A DNA stretch of 39,842 nucleotides from JBCCCJ01 sp039029315 (GTDB lineage Bacteria > Bacteroidota > Bacteroidia > J057), in assembly GCA_039029315.1 (NCBI GenBank), contig JBCCGK010000108.1:1-39842 (forward strand), written 5' to 3'. The translations under genes were made by a program, and so were the position numbers. Positions 16,458 through 25,697 of this stretch are shown here, in pieces. The notes beneath the pieces are model-generated. The model did not search any database. It was not told where the DNA came from and worked only from the letters and a program-made list of their open reading frames with translations. How positions within the stretch are numbered: position 1 is the first letter of the stretch; the number at the start of each line of letters is the position of its first letter.

Positions 16458-17201
16458 ATGAGCCTACAAGCAAAAATTGACCCTACTCGCCTTCCAAGAC
16501 ATATCGCTGTGATTATGGATGGGAACGGTAGATGGGCTCAAAAGAAAGGTAATAAACGGGTGTTTGGTCATCGGTCAGCCATCAAGGCCGTCCGGGACAC
16601 AACTGAGGGCGCGGCAGAACTGGGAGTAGAGTTTCTCACGCTCTTTGCATTTTCAACTGAGAATTGGCGCAGACCCAAAGCAGAAGTCAATGCGCTCATG
16701 ACATTGCTGGTTGAGACGATTCGAAAAGAAACGGCCACTTTGATGGACAATGGAATTCGTCTCAAAGCGATCGGACATCTGGATCGGCTTCCTGATCGGT
16801 GCCAAAGGCGCCTACAGGAAAGTATCCAGACGACCCAGGACAATCAGCGCATGACCTTGACATTGGCTTTGAGCTATGGGGCCCGAGCAGATATGACCCA
16901 GGCGTTTCGTAGCCTTGCCAAAAAGGTACAAGCTGGCGAACTAGACCCTGAGAGCATTGATGAATCCTTGATTGGACAAGAGCTGAGTACAGCTTATGCT
17001 CCCAATCCTGAATTACTGATCCGGACTTCTGGCGAGTCTCGTATCAGCAACTTTCTGCTATGGGAGATTGCTTATTCTGAAATCTTTTTTACGCATAAAT
17101 TATGGCCTGATTTCCGCAGAGAAGATCTGTTCTCTGCCATTCTGGATTTTCAGCAGAGAGAGCGGCGGTTTGGCAAAATCAGTGAACAAATCCATAAGTG
17201 A
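16458..17201 (+). CDS. uppS: Undecaprenyl diphosphate synthase (cis-prenyltransferase)
   Basis: UppS adds isopentenyl units to farnesyl diphosphate to make undecaprenyl diphosphate, the lipid carrier for peptidoglycan and surface polysaccharides. The 247-residue product has the catalytic HIAVIMDGNGRWA motif with Asp21, and the C-terminal RTSGESRISNFLLWEIAYSE motif that binds the diphosphate and metal. The ATG at 16458 gives a normal family N-terminus; the longer frame from 16356 would include the likely promoter. The stop overlaps the bamA ATG by one base (TGATG), so the two genes are coupled. Confidence 0.96.
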   Translation: MSLQAKIDPTRLPRHIAVIMDGNGRWAQKKGNKRVFGHRSAIKAVRDTTEGAAELGVEFLTLFAFSTENWRRPKAEVNALMTLLVETIRKETATLMDNGIRLKAIGHLDRLPDRCQRRLQESIQTTQDNQRMTLTLALSYGARADMTQAFRSLAKKVQAGELDPESIDESLIGQELSTAYAPNPELLIRTSGESRISNFLLWEIAYSEIFFTHKLWPDFRREDLFSAILDFQQRERRFGKISEQIHK

Positions 17202-19741
17202 TGAAGAAACTTCTGATCCTGTTTTTCTTGGGGTGGCTGGCTTTTCCCCTGGCTGTGGTAGCACAACGGCCTCAAACACCTCCCCAACAACCTCAGTCAA
17301 AAACATATGTTGTGGCCGGTATTGAGGTGGAAGGTGCTCAATATAGTGACAAGACTACTGTCATCAGTCAGAGTGGGTTGGTAGAGGGAGAAACCATTAA
17401 TATCCCTGGTTATCAAATCTCTGACGTTATCAAGCGATTGTGGAAGGAAAATATCTTTTCCGACATCAAGGTTCGCGCTGATAATATTGTCGGGGACAAA
17501 GTCTTTTTGGTCATTGAGGTGGTCGAACGGCCCCGAATCTCCCAATTCTCTTTTCAGGGAATCAGCAAATCCCAAGCAGATGATTTGAGGGAAAAAATCA
17601 ATTTTATTCGAGGGACCATTCTGACAGAAGCCAAACAGCAATCCGCCAAACGTGTGATTCGCAATTTTTATGTAGAAAAAGGCTTCTACAACATCAGTGT
17701 AGATATCGAAGAGGAACCTGACAAAATCCTCAAGAATGGAGTGGTCGTAAATATCAAAGTCAATAAGGGCGCCAGAGTACGGGTAGATAAGATTGTCATA
17801 TCGGGCAATCAGGAATTCACAGACAAACGGATCATCCGTAAGATGAAGAAATTCCACCAGAAGACCTGGTGGAGAGTTTGGGCCAGAGCCAAATATGTGC
17901 CCAAAGTCTTTGGAGAAGCCAAAGACGCATTGATTCAGGCATATAATGACGAAGGTTTGCGGGATGCAACGGTGGAATCAGATACTGTCTATAGGGTGGA
18001 TGATAAATTCGTTCGGGTAGAGATGCGGGTAGATGAGGGGATCAAATACTTTCACAGGAATATCGATTGGTCAGGAAACTTCAAATACAATTCTGAGTTT
18101 CTGACTGCTGCGCTTGGAATCAAATCAGGAGACACCTATAGCCAATCCAAAATACAACAAAGACTATTTGGAGACCCCAACGGATCTGATTTAAGTTCTC
18201 TCTACCTGGACGACGGATATCTGTTTTTCAATCTGGAACCTGTCGAGGTGCTGGTCGAAGGAGACTCCATTGACCTTGAGATGCGAATGGTTGAGGGCCC
18301 ACAGGCAACGATTAGGAAAGTACAGCTTTCAGGCAATACCAAAACAAGTGATTATGTTGTGCGACGAGAAATCCGAACGGCTCCGGGCAACAAGTTCAGC
18401 CGATCAGACATCATTCGATCCCAACGGGAGATTTTGGCTCTGAACTACTTTGATCAGGAAAAGCTGGTTCCTACCCCAACTCCTGATCAAGCCAGTGGAA
18501 CCGTGGACATCAAATATTCGCTGGAAGAGCGAGCCTCAGATCAACTTCAGCTTCAAGGTGGTTGGGGAGGCCGTATTCGCGACCCCCGAACTGGAGATGT
18601 TCTCTATGGAGGATTTGTTGGTACAGTTCAGTTGGCGTTCAATAACTTTTCTTCTCGCAGGATGTTCGACGCCAAGCAGTGGAGACCTGTTCCAACGGGA
18701 GACGGCCAACGATTGAGCATCGCCTTCCAGGCCAATGGTCAATCTTACAAAAACTTCTCTCTGACCTTTCAGGAGCCATGGTTGGGAGGCAAAAAACCCA
18801 ACTCTTTGGGAGTTAGTGCTTCCTATCTTATCTTCCAGAGTCTGGGAGGAAGTTCGACCTTCTCCAGTAACAGTATTTTCAATGCGTCTGTCGACTATGG
18901 TCAGCGATTGAAGTTCCCGGATGACTTTTTCACCTCCCGCACCTCATTGGGATATAAGTTTTATGATATCGTCAACCCATCGGCCAGGGGCTTTAGAGGG
19001 TTTCCCGGAGAACCAGAGGCCTTTGTCAATATCATCAGTCTGCGACAGTCTATCGATCGAAGTAGTGTTGATGCCCCGATCTACCCAAGAAGCGGGTCTA
19101 TCATGTCTCTCTCCGTAGAGGCGACCCCTCCTTATTCTCTCTTCCATGCTCCTGGCACAAACTATTCGGATATGTCCGGGCAAGAGAAATACAGATGGCT
19201 TGAATACCACAAATGGAACTTCAGTAGCAACTGGTTCTTCCGAATTGTGGACAATCTGGTGTTGAGCACCAAAATCGAAGCCAGTTATTTAGGATCATAT
19301 AACAAAGCATTGGGCTTGTCTCCATTCGAGCGCTACTTCCTGGGTGGTTCTGGTCTGGTCGGAGGTGGCTTTGCCAACCTTGATGGTCGCCAATATATTC
19401 CATTGAGAGGATATGAAAACAATAGCCTTGTCAACAACAATGAAGGATATCCAATCTACAACCGATTTGTGATGGAGCTTCGATACCCCATCAGTCTGAA
19501 TCAGTCAGCACCTGTATGGGTATTGGGTTTTCTTGAGGGAGGAAACGGATATGCTACTTTCAGGGACTATAATCCATTCAAACTTCGCAGAGCTGCAGGG
19601 GGCGGGGTTCGGGTTATGCTGCCGATGGTTGGACTGCTGGGTCTGGACTGGGCTTATGGATTTGATTCTCCCAGTGAGGTCAACAATGACATTGGCGTGA
19701 GTGGAAGCCAGTTTCACTTCATTCTTGGGCAACAATTCTAG
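17201..19741 (+). CDS. bamA: Outer membrane protein assembly factor BamA
   Basis: BamA is the essential core of the machinery that folds beta-barrel proteins into the outer membrane. The 846-residue precursor has a signal peptide (MKKLLILFFLGWLAFPLAVV), a short Pro/Gln-rich linker and about five POTRA domains (about 35-430). The C-terminal Omp85 barrel has surface motifs such as RYFLGGSGLVGGGF and PLRGYENNS. It ends in Phe within FHFILGQQF, the usual beta-signal. A GTG one codon earlier is a less likely start. uppS lies directly upstream and two OmpH/Skp genes downstream, the classic Bacteroidota order. Confidence 0.96.
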   Translation: MKKLLILFFLGWLAFPLAVVAQRPQTPPQQPQSKTYVVAGIEVEGAQYSDKTTVISQSGLVEGETINIPGYQISDVIKRLWKENIFSDIKVRADNIVGDKVFLVIEVVERPRISQFSFQGISKSQADDLREKINFIRGTILTEAKQQSAKRVIRNFYVEKGFYNISVDIEEEPDKILKNGVVVNIKVNKGARVRVDKIVISGNQEFTDKRIIRKMKKFHQKTWWRVWARAKYVPKVFGEAKDALIQAYNDEGLRDATVESDTVYRVDDKFVRVEMRVDEGIKYFHRNIDWSGNFKYNSEFLTAALGIKSGDTYSQSKIQQRLFGDPNGSDLSSLYLDDGYLFFNLEPVEVLVEGDSIDLEMRMVEGPQATIRKVQLSGNTKTSDYVVRREIRTAPGNKFSRSDIIRSQREILALNYFDQEKLVPTPTPDQASGTVDIKYSLEERASDQLQLQGGWGGRIRDPRTGDVLYGGFVGTVQLAFNNFSSRRMFDAKQWRPVPTGDGQRLSIAFQANGQSYKNFSLTFQEPWLGGKKPNSLGVSASYLIFQSLGGSSTFSSNSIFNASVDYGQRLKFPDDFFTSRTSLGYKFYDIVNPSARGFRGFPGEPEAFVNIISLRQSIDRSSVDAPIYPRSGSIMSLSVEATPPYSLFHAPGTNYSDMSGQEKYRWLEYHKWNFSSNWFFRIVDNLVLSTKIEASYLGSYNKALGLSPFERYFLGGSGLVGGGFANLDGRQYIPLRGYENNSLVNNNEGYPIYNRFVMELRYPISLNQSAPVWVLGFLEGGNGYATFRDYNPFKLRRAAGGGVRVMLPMVGLLGLDWAYGFDSPSEVNNDIGVSGSQFHFILGQQF

Positions 19742-19822
19742 GGCTGGAGCGACCTTTGGGCATGAACGTGTAACAATTCTTATCATGTGTGTGGAATGCA
19801 CTTTCATATTCCATCAGATTTG

Positions 19823-19872
19823 CACACAGATTGCGTATAATTTATAGGCCTCAAAGCCACGCAATCTGTGTG
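19823..19872. other. Perfect 14-base inverted repeat between bamA and the first ompH
   Basis: CACACAGATTGCGT at 19823-19836 and ACGCAATCTGTGTG at 19859-19872 are exact reverse complements around a 22-base centre that itself contains GGCC and GCC. A T/G-rich tail follows (TTTGCGTTTGTTCC). It may be a terminator or an mRNA-processing structure that separates bamA and ompH levels, or an operator. The sequence alone does not decide. Confidence 0.6.
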
Positions 19873-19912
19873 TTTGCGTTTGTTCCATTAAAGAAAAAGA
19901 ATACAAACCATT

Positions 19913-20437
19913 ATGAAACAAGTACTATCACTCATAGCACTACTCGCCTTGACAGTCTCTTTTGGTTATGCCCAAAAGGTCGCCTACGTTGACAGTAAGT
20001 ACATTCTTGAAAAAATTCCTGAATACAATACCGCCCAGGAAGAAGTAGAGCGGATTTCTGAAAAATGGCAGGAGGATTTGGAAGAACAATATCAATCCAT
20101 AGAACAGCTATATGCTGACTATCAAGCCCAGGAAGTGCTGCTTCCAGAAGATGTGAAGCAGGAAAAACAAGAAGAAATCTTCCAGGCAGAGAGAGCAGCC
20201 AAAGAATACAGGGAGAAAAAATTCGGATATGAAGGAGAATTGTTTACCCTTCAGGAAAGTAAGGTTCGTCCGATACAGGATCGCGTTTTTCGCGCTGTAG
20301 AAACCATTTCCAAGCGAAAAAGATTTGACCTTGTCTTCGATAAAGCAGGTGAAGTTACTTGGTTATACACCAATGCTACCTATGATCTCAGCAATGATGT
20401 TTTAGAAGAGTTGGGATATGAGGTAGAAAAAAACTAG
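19913..20437 (+). CDS. OmpH/Skp-family periplasmic chaperone (first copy)
   Basis: This 174-residue exported protein has a signal peptide (MKQVLSLIALLALTVSFGYAQ) followed by KVAYVDSKYILEKIPEY, the usual OmpH start. A long charged helical region rich in E, Q and K (about 40-130) would form the coiled-coil arms that hold unfolded outer-membrane proteins. The C-terminal FDLVFDKAGEVTWLYTN strand completes the Skp core. Skp proteins act as trimers in the periplasm and deliver clients to BamA, encoded just upstream. Confidence 0.92.
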   Translation: MKQVLSLIALLALTVSFGYAQKVAYVDSKYILEKIPEYNTAQEEVERISEKWQEDLEEQYQSIEQLYADYQAQEVLLPEDVKQEKQEEIFQAERAAKEYREKKFGYEGELFTLQESKVRPIQDRVFRAVETISKRKRFDLVFDKAGEVTWLYTNATYDLSNDVLEELGYEVEKN

Positions 20438-20445
20438 AATCTTTG

Positions 20446-20453
20446 TACCTTTG
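20446..20453 (+). promoter_or_regulatory. Likely -7 element for the second ompH
   Basis: TACCTTTG fits TAnnTTTG and lies 95 bases before the second ompH start, just after the first gene's stop. No suitable TTG is seen at -33. It suggests that the second copy can be transcribed on its own. Confidence 0.45.
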
Positions 20454-20547
20454 TAGGCCAAAACCACAAACTAAACTTGCAAAGTTTCACCCGTGTTATC
20501 TGCAACCATCTTTTAGCAGTTAACCAAACATCTAAAATTGAACATTT

Positions 20548-21111
20548 ATGAGCTTGAAGACAATTCTTTTCACAATACTGATCGGATTCGGGCTGGCAGG
20601 GAGCGCTTTTGCTCAGAACCTGAAGGTCGGCTATGTCAATATTGAACTGATTCGTCTCTATATGCCAGAGACAAAAACCATGAATCAGACCTTACAATCT
20701 TATCAGCAAAAACTGGGAGAAGACCTCCAAAACCGACAAGTATTCATCAATACCCTGATCTCTGAATATCAGGAGTTGGCAGCTCCTGAAGCTGCAACTG
20801 ATCAGAATACACTCGCCGAAAAGGAAAAAGAAATTCGCGATCAGCAGGCAAAATTGCAGGAAAAATCTCAGGAATCAGAGCAAAAACTTGTAGCCAAAAG
20901 CAATGATCTCCTGGGTCCAATCCTTGAGAAACTTCAAAAAGGCATCAAGGAGATTGCAGCGGAAGAGAACTATGATTATATCTTCAATACAGTCGATGGA
21001 TCTGGTGTATCTATTTTGCTCCATGGACCTGAGCAGCATGACCTGACCAAGAAGCTAATGACCAAAATGGGCATTGAAATCCCTGAAGCTGGAGCCAACG
21101 CAAATAAATAA
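20548..21111 (+). CDS. OmpH/Skp-family periplasmic chaperone (second copy)
   Basis: This 187-residue paralogue of the preceding gene has signal peptide MSLKTILFTILIGFGLAGSA, cleaved near FAQN, then LKVGYVNIELIRLYMPETK. The middle is a long coiled coil (EKEKEIRDQQAKLQEKSQE), and the end YDYIFNTVDGSGVSILLHG is the Skp beta-strand region. The two copies differ strongly in sequence, so they are old duplicates and may serve different clients. A clean terminator follows. Confidence 0.92.
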   Translation: MSLKTILFTILIGFGLAGSAFAQNLKVGYVNIELIRLYMPETKTMNQTLQSYQQKLGEDLQNRQVFINTLISEYQELAAPEAATDQNTLAEKEKEIRDQQAKLQEKSQESEQKLVAKSNDLLGPILEKLQKGIKEIAAEENYDYIFNTVDGSGVSILLHGPEQHDLTKKLMTKMGIEIPEAGANANK

Positions 21112-21173
21112 TCTGCGTCTTCCTGCACATGTGAGTGGGTAAACTCCAATCTACATGTGATACTGAATACCTC

Positions 21174-21201
21174 AACCCGATGCCTTGCATCGGGTTCTTT
21201 T
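21174..21201 (+). terminator. Intrinsic terminator after the ompH pair
   Basis: AACCCGATGC and GCATCGGGTT form a perfect 10-base-pair stem with a CTT loop, followed by CTTTTGTT. It ends the bamA-ompH block 60 bases after the second ompH stop. Confidence 0.85.
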
Positions 21202-21215
21202 GTTAAATTCGCCTT

Positions 21216-24140
21216 ATGCAAGCAAAATTACGGATACTAAGCGCCTCCCTTGATGGTGAATTGTTCTTTGATCAAGCCATGCGTGCGTTATATGCAACTG
21301 ATGCTTCTGTCTATCGGGAACTTCCCCTCGCCGTCGCCATGCCCAAACATAAGCAAGACCTGATTCAACTGATCCATTTCGCCCGAAATGAGCAGACTTC
21401 CTTGATCCCCAGAACGGCAGGCACCTCTCTTGCGGGTCAGTGTGTAGGACAGGGCATTGTGGTCGATCTCTCCAGGTATTTTACCAACATTCTTGAAGTC
21501 AATGCAGAACAAGGCTGGGTACGTCTACAGCCAGGTGTTGTCAGGGATGAACTCAATCATCATCTCAGGCCACATAACAGATTCTTTGGTCCCAATACAT
21601 CTACCGCCAATCGGGCCATGATTGGGGGAATGGTTGGCAACAATTCCTGTGGATCTTATTCTCTCGTATATGGCACCACCAGAGATCATGTGATGGAACT
21701 TCACACCCTCCTGAGTGATGGATCGGAGGTCGTGTTCCGGGATTGTACAGTCGAAGAATTTGAACAAAAATGTGCCCTTGAGACTTTGGAAGGCAAGATC
21801 TATCGCCATATCAGAGATGAGCTCTCGCAAACAGATCAGCAAGAAGAAATCCGAAATCAGTTCCCGAATCCCAAACTTCACAGAAGAAATACCGGATATG
21901 CTGTAGACGAACTGCTTAAGAGCGAAATCTTTTCAGAAGGAGGAAAAATCTTTAATTTTTGCAATCTCCTTACTGGTTCCGAGGGAACTCTCGCTTTGAC
22001 AACCGAGATCAAAATTCATGTAGACCCTCTTCCCCCGCCAGTTACTGGCTTGCTATGCATTCACTATCACAGTATCCAGGAATCTCTGAAAGCCGTTCTC
22101 CTGGCATTGCCATACAAAGTCAGAGCGATCGAATTGATGGACAAAATCATCATGGATTGCACCAAGGGACAGTTGATGTATGAAAAAAATCGATTTTTTC
22201 TGAAGGGAGATCCTGAAGCTATCCTCATCATTGAGGTTGGAGGCGAGACCCAATCCGAGATTGAACAACAACTCGACGCAATAGAAGCATCCATGAAAGA
22301 AGCTGGCTATGGGTATCATTTCCCAAGGATTTTTGGCCAGGACATCAACCGTGTCTGGGATTTAAGAAAGGCAGGTCTGGGCTTGCTTGCCAATATTCCC
22401 GGAGACAGAAAGGCTGTTGCTGTCATTGAAGATACAGCAGTCCATGTGCAGAAACTACCTGCTTATATTGAGGAAATTCGGCAAATGATGGATGGGTATG
22501 GTCAACAGTCTGTCTATTATGCACATGCAGGCGCAGGCGAGATCCACTTACGTCCAGTCCTGGATTTGAAGAAGAGCAAGGATCGCAAACTATTCAGAAA
22601 CATCGGGCAATCAACCGCTGAGTTGGTCAAAAAATACAATGGATCGCTCAGTGGTGAGCATGGAGATGGACGGGTCAGAGCAGAATTCATTCCTTTTATG
22701 ATTGGAGAGAAAAATTATGATTTGCTCAGGCGCATCAAGGGAACATGGGACCCTCAAAATATTTTCAATCCGGGCAAAATTGTCGATGCGCCTCCCATGG
22801 ATGAGTCCCTCCGCTATGAGGAAGAGCAAGAGACGGCTCAATTTGAGACCATCATGGATTTTTCAGATACTGGGGGCATTCTCCGTGCGGCAGAAAAATG
22901 CAATGGGTCTGGAGATTGCCGCAAGACACATCTATCAGGCGGAACCATGTGCCCAAGCTATATGGCTACTCGCTCAGAGAAGGATACCACACGGGCCCGT
23001 GCCAATATCTTGAGAGAAATGCTCACACGCTCTACCCAAAGAAATCCATTTGCACATCAGGAGATTTATGATGTGATGGATCTGTGTTTGTCCTGCAAAG
23101 GCTGTGCATCTGAATGTCCTTCGAATGTAAATATTGCCAGCCTCAAGGCTGAGTTTTTACATCAATATTACCAAAGTCATGGGGTTCCCTTTCGATCAAA
23201 GGCCATTGCCAATGTCGGAAGGTTGAACAAATTAGGAGCAATTTGGCCAGGGCTTACCAATTTTTTCCTGGCTGGAAAGGCCAGCGGATTGTCCAAAAAG
23301 ATCCTGGGGATAGCCCCGCAGCGCGATCTTCCCCCCTTGAACAAAACCACTCTCAGAAAATGGTATCAACGTCATCGAGATAAGCTGCGTCCAGCCGGTT
23401 CGTCTAAAGGCCAGGTCTTTTTCTTCTGTGATGAATTCACCAACTTTCTCGACACAGATATAGGTATCAAGGCCCTGGAATTGCTGGCCCGTCTGGGATA
23501 TGAAATTGAGATGCCCATGCATGCAGAAAGCGGCCGTGCCCATCTCTCCAAGGGCCTTCTCAAGGAAGCAAGGCGCATGGCTATCTACAATGTGGATGTA
23601 TTCGGCAAGCAGGTCAATGAACATACCCCATTGCTGGGATTGGAACCTTCAGCGATCCTGAGTTTTCGGGATGAGTATCCACGACTGGTACCAAAGGACA
23701 TGCAGGAACAAGCACAGGTACTGGGACAACATGCCATGATGGTCGATGAATTCTTATCGCAAGAAATCAGGAACGGAAGGATAGGTCCAGAGGAATTCTC
23801 TCAAGATCCGAAACAAATTCTTCTACACGGACATTGCCATCAGAAAGCCTTGTCCACCGTACAGGTATCCGCTGATATCTTGTCCCTGCCTGCAAAGTAT
23901 GAAGTGGAAATCGTGCCCTCAGGTTGTTGTGGGATGGCAGGTTCCTTTGGCTATGAGAAGGAGCATTATGAGGTGTCCATGAAGGTGGGGGAGTTGGTGC
24001 TCTTTCCAGCTGTTCGGAAAGCAGAAGCGAATACCATCATCGCGGCTCCTGGAACCAGCTGCCGTCATCAAATTCATGATGGTACCGGACGCAAGGCCCA
24101 ACATCCCATAGAGGTATTGTGGGAGGCCTTGAAGAAATAG
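21216..24140 (+). CDS. Fused FAD-linked dehydrogenase and Fe-S/CCG oxidoreductase (GlcD-GlcF or YdiJ type)
   Basis: This 974-residue protein joins two parts that are often separate. The N-terminal half has an FAD-binding PCMH domain (about 35-180, PRTAGTSLAGQCVGQG, MIGGMVGNNSCGSYS) and the matching FAD oxidase C domain with SGEHGDGRVR and DPQNIFNPGKI. The second half has a ferredoxin-like region with CNGSGDCR near 561, GTMCPSY, and CLSCKGCASECP near 625, then a CCG-type domain with HGHCHQKA near 871 and SGCCGMAGSFG near 900. Such enzymes oxidise D-2-hydroxy acids (D-lactate, glycolate, D-2-hydroxyglutarate) and pass electrons on through Fe-S clusters. The exact substrate is not determinable here. 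Confidence 0.93.
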   Translation: MQAKLRILSASLDGELFFDQAMRALYATDASVYRELPLAVAMPKHKQDLIQLIHFARNEQTSLIPRTAGTSLAGQCVGQGIVVDLSRYFTNILEVNAEQGWVRLQPGVVRDELNHHLRPHNRFFGPNTSTANRAMIGGMVGNNSCGSYSLVYGTTRDHVMELHTLLSDGSEVVFRDCTVEEFEQKCALETLEGKIYRHIRDELSQTDQQEEIRNQFPNPKLHRRNTGYAVDELLKSEIFSEGGKIFNFCNLLTGSEGTLALTTEIKIHVDPLPPPVTGLLCIHYHSIQESLKAVLLALPYKVRAIELMDKIIMDCTKGQLMYEKNRFFLKGDPEAILIIEVGGETQSEIEQQLDAIEASMKEAGYGYHFPRIFGQDINRVWDLRKAGLGLLANIPGDRKAVAVIEDTAVHVQKLPAYIEEIRQMMDGYGQQSVYYAHAGAGEIHLRPVLDLKKSKDRKLFRNIGQSTAELVKKYNGSLSGEHGDGRVRAEFIPFMIGEKNYDLLRRIKGTWDPQNIFNPGKIVDAPPMDESLRYEEEQETAQFETIMDFSDTGGILRAAEKCNGSGDCRKTHLSGGTMCPSYMATRSEKDTTRARANILREMLTRSTQRNPFAHQEIYDVMDLCLSCKGCASECPSNVNIASLKAEFLHQYYQSHGVPFRSKAIANVGRLNKLGAIWPGLTNFFLAGKASGLSKKILGIAPQRDLPPLNKTTLRKWYQRHRDKLRPAGSSKGQVFFFCDEFTNFLDTDIGIKALELLARLGYEIEMPMHAESGRAHLSKGLLKEARRMAIYNVDVFGKQVNEHTPLLGLEPSAILSFRDEYPRLVPKDMQEQAQVLGQHAMMVDEFLSQEIRNGRIGPEEFSQDPKQILLHGHCHQKALSTVQVSADILSLPAKYEVEIVPSGCCGMAGSFGYEKEHYEVSMKVGELVLFPAVRKAEANTIIAAPGTSCRHQIHDGTGRKAQHPIEVLWEALKK

Positions 24141-24204
24141 ATTCTGGAAGAATAACCACAGAACGCTTCGCCTGTCCTGCCAATTCAGCTGTCAGGATTG
24201 GCTT

Positions 24205-24222
24205 TCACTTGAAGACAAGTGA
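24205..24222. other. Small hairpin between convergent genes
   Basis: TCACTTG and CAAGTGA form a perfect 7-base-pair stem with an AAGA loop in the 119-base gap between the FAD/Fe-S gene and the convergent serine hydrolase. There is no T-run next to it, so a terminator role is doubtful. Confidence 0.3.
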
Positions 24223-24259
24223 TGGTATTATCTCTTGTGAATGACTACAGGATGGCAAG

Positions 24260-25651
24260 TTAGTTGTCCACCTTATTCAAGACATATAGGCCCGTCCCAA
24301 CGTCTAATAGAAGATTGCTCCCTTCTTTGGCTGGAGTCAGTTGTGCCAGCAAGCGATGAACCTGCTCTTTTTTCTGTTCCCAAATCCCGTCTCCGATATA
24401 GACCAACTCCTGATCATATCCCTCAGCAAAATCAAGCTTCATGACTCCCCCATTGATGGAGACTTCTACGTCCAAATCCTGTCCTCTCCCACGACCTTGA
24501 TAGAGGCCGGTTATTTGTTCTTTGTCTCCCTCAAACTCTTGTGCTTCCTGTTCTTCAAAGTCTATCAATGTTTGGGCAATCGTCATAGAAATTCTGGCGG
24601 GACTTGCAGGACCAGATGTATTAATCAGGACTACAATGCTTAGGTCTTCTTCTGGAAAATACCGGAGGTCTGAGACAAATCCGAAGATGCCTCCTCCATG
24701 TTGAATGACAGGCTTACCGCCAATTGTTGAGGAAATGATGCCTTTGGCATACCGAAGAGGTGTTCCGTCATTCAGGCTAGCTGGGGTGATCATTTGCTGA
24801 TAGGCATGTTCTCCCAGAATGATTCTGTCTTTGTGTAAGGCCTGATTCCATGCAATCAAATCTTTGATGGTAGAGCAGAGGGACCCGGCAGCATATGGCC
24901 AGAGATGGTTGAGATAAGCTGCTCGATCCAGAGATCCTTCCCGATTAGGTTGATACCCATGTGCTCGATGATGCACAACCGCACTTTCACTGCAATAATA
25001 AGAGTCATTCATGCCTGCTGGTTCGAACAAATGTTTTTCTACATAAGCTTCATAACTCATCTCACTCACTTGTTCGATGATCAGTCCCAGCATGAAATAG
25101 GCACTGTTGTTATAAATCATGGCTTCCCCTGGCTTGAAATCAAAGCCTGCCTGAGAGACCAGGTTGACCAAGGTATCTCGTGGCAAATCCTCTTTGGCTA
25201 TGGCCCCAAAAACGTCCATTTCGGTATAGCTGATGATGCCAGAGGTATGATCCAACAGTTGCCCCACAGTAATGGTATGTCCCCGATAATCAAAATCAGG
25301 GAAGAAGCTTCGAATATCTTCTGTCAACACCAATTTCCCTTGCTCAACCAACTGAAGGATTGCAGCTGCGGTAAACTGTTTGGTAACGGATCCAATCTCA
25401 TATCTTGCATCTGAGGGGGTAGGAATCTTAAATTCCAGATCAGCGTATCCATATCCCTTTTGAAACAGGACATTCTCTCCTTTCGCAATCCCGACAGACA
25501 GGCCTGCTACCTGGCCGGATTCTATTTGGGTGGCGACTATGTCAGAAACGATATCGTCTACTCCTGAAATATTCTCAAGAGAAGGTGCCTCCTGACAAGC
25601 AATGCAGATCAGGCAATAAGGTAAAAGGAAAAGCAAATAGTTGATACGCAT
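24260..25651 (-). CDS. Serine beta-lactamase-fold lipoprotein (class C / esterase type)
   Basis: This 463-residue predicted lipoprotein has a hydrophobic N-terminus ending CIACQ (lipid Cys19). It carries all three penicillin-recognising motifs: S88-V-T-K91, Y180-N-N182 and H318-G-G320. A C-terminal extension of about 100 residues (after QTLIDFEEQEAQEF) is a small beta-rich domain common in this family. Members include D-amino-acid peptidases, esterases and, rarely, true beta-lactamases, so antibiotic resistance should not be assumed. It is the last of three genes on the minus strand, 46 bases after the haem/copper protein. Confidence 0.9.
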   Translation of the reverse strand: MRINYLLFLLPYCLICIACQEAPSLENISGVDDIVSDIVATQIESGQVAGLSVGIAKGENVLFQKGYGYADLEFKIPTPSDARYEIGSVTKQFTAAAILQLVEQGKLVLTEDIRSFFPDFDYRGHTITVGQLLDHTSGIISYTEMDVFGAIAKEDLPRDTLVNLVSQAGFDFKPGEAMIYNNSAYFMLGLIIEQVSEMSYEAYVEKHLFEPAGMNDSYYCSESAVVHHRAHGYQPNREGSLDRAAYLNHLWPYAAGSLCSTIKDLIAWNQALHKDRIILGEHAYQQMITPASLNDGTPLRYAKGIISSTIGGKPVIQHGGGIFGFVSDLRYFPEEDLSIVVLINTSGPASPARISMTIAQTLIDFEEQEAQEFEGDKEQITGLYQGRGRGQDLDVEVSINGGVMKLDFAEGYDQELVYIGDGIWEQKKEQVHRLLAQLTPAKEGSNLLLDVGTGLYVLNKVDN

Positions 25652-25697
25652 GCAAATAAATTAATGGTGTTTGTTCCTGAATGTAGGAAAATCTGTC

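Noticed and set aside
24260..25651. Reading the serine hydrolase as a true antibiotic-resistance beta-lactamase
   Set aside because: The SxxK, YxN and HGG motifs are shared with many esterases and peptidases; the lipoprotein anchor and C-terminal domain fit the general family better than AmpC.
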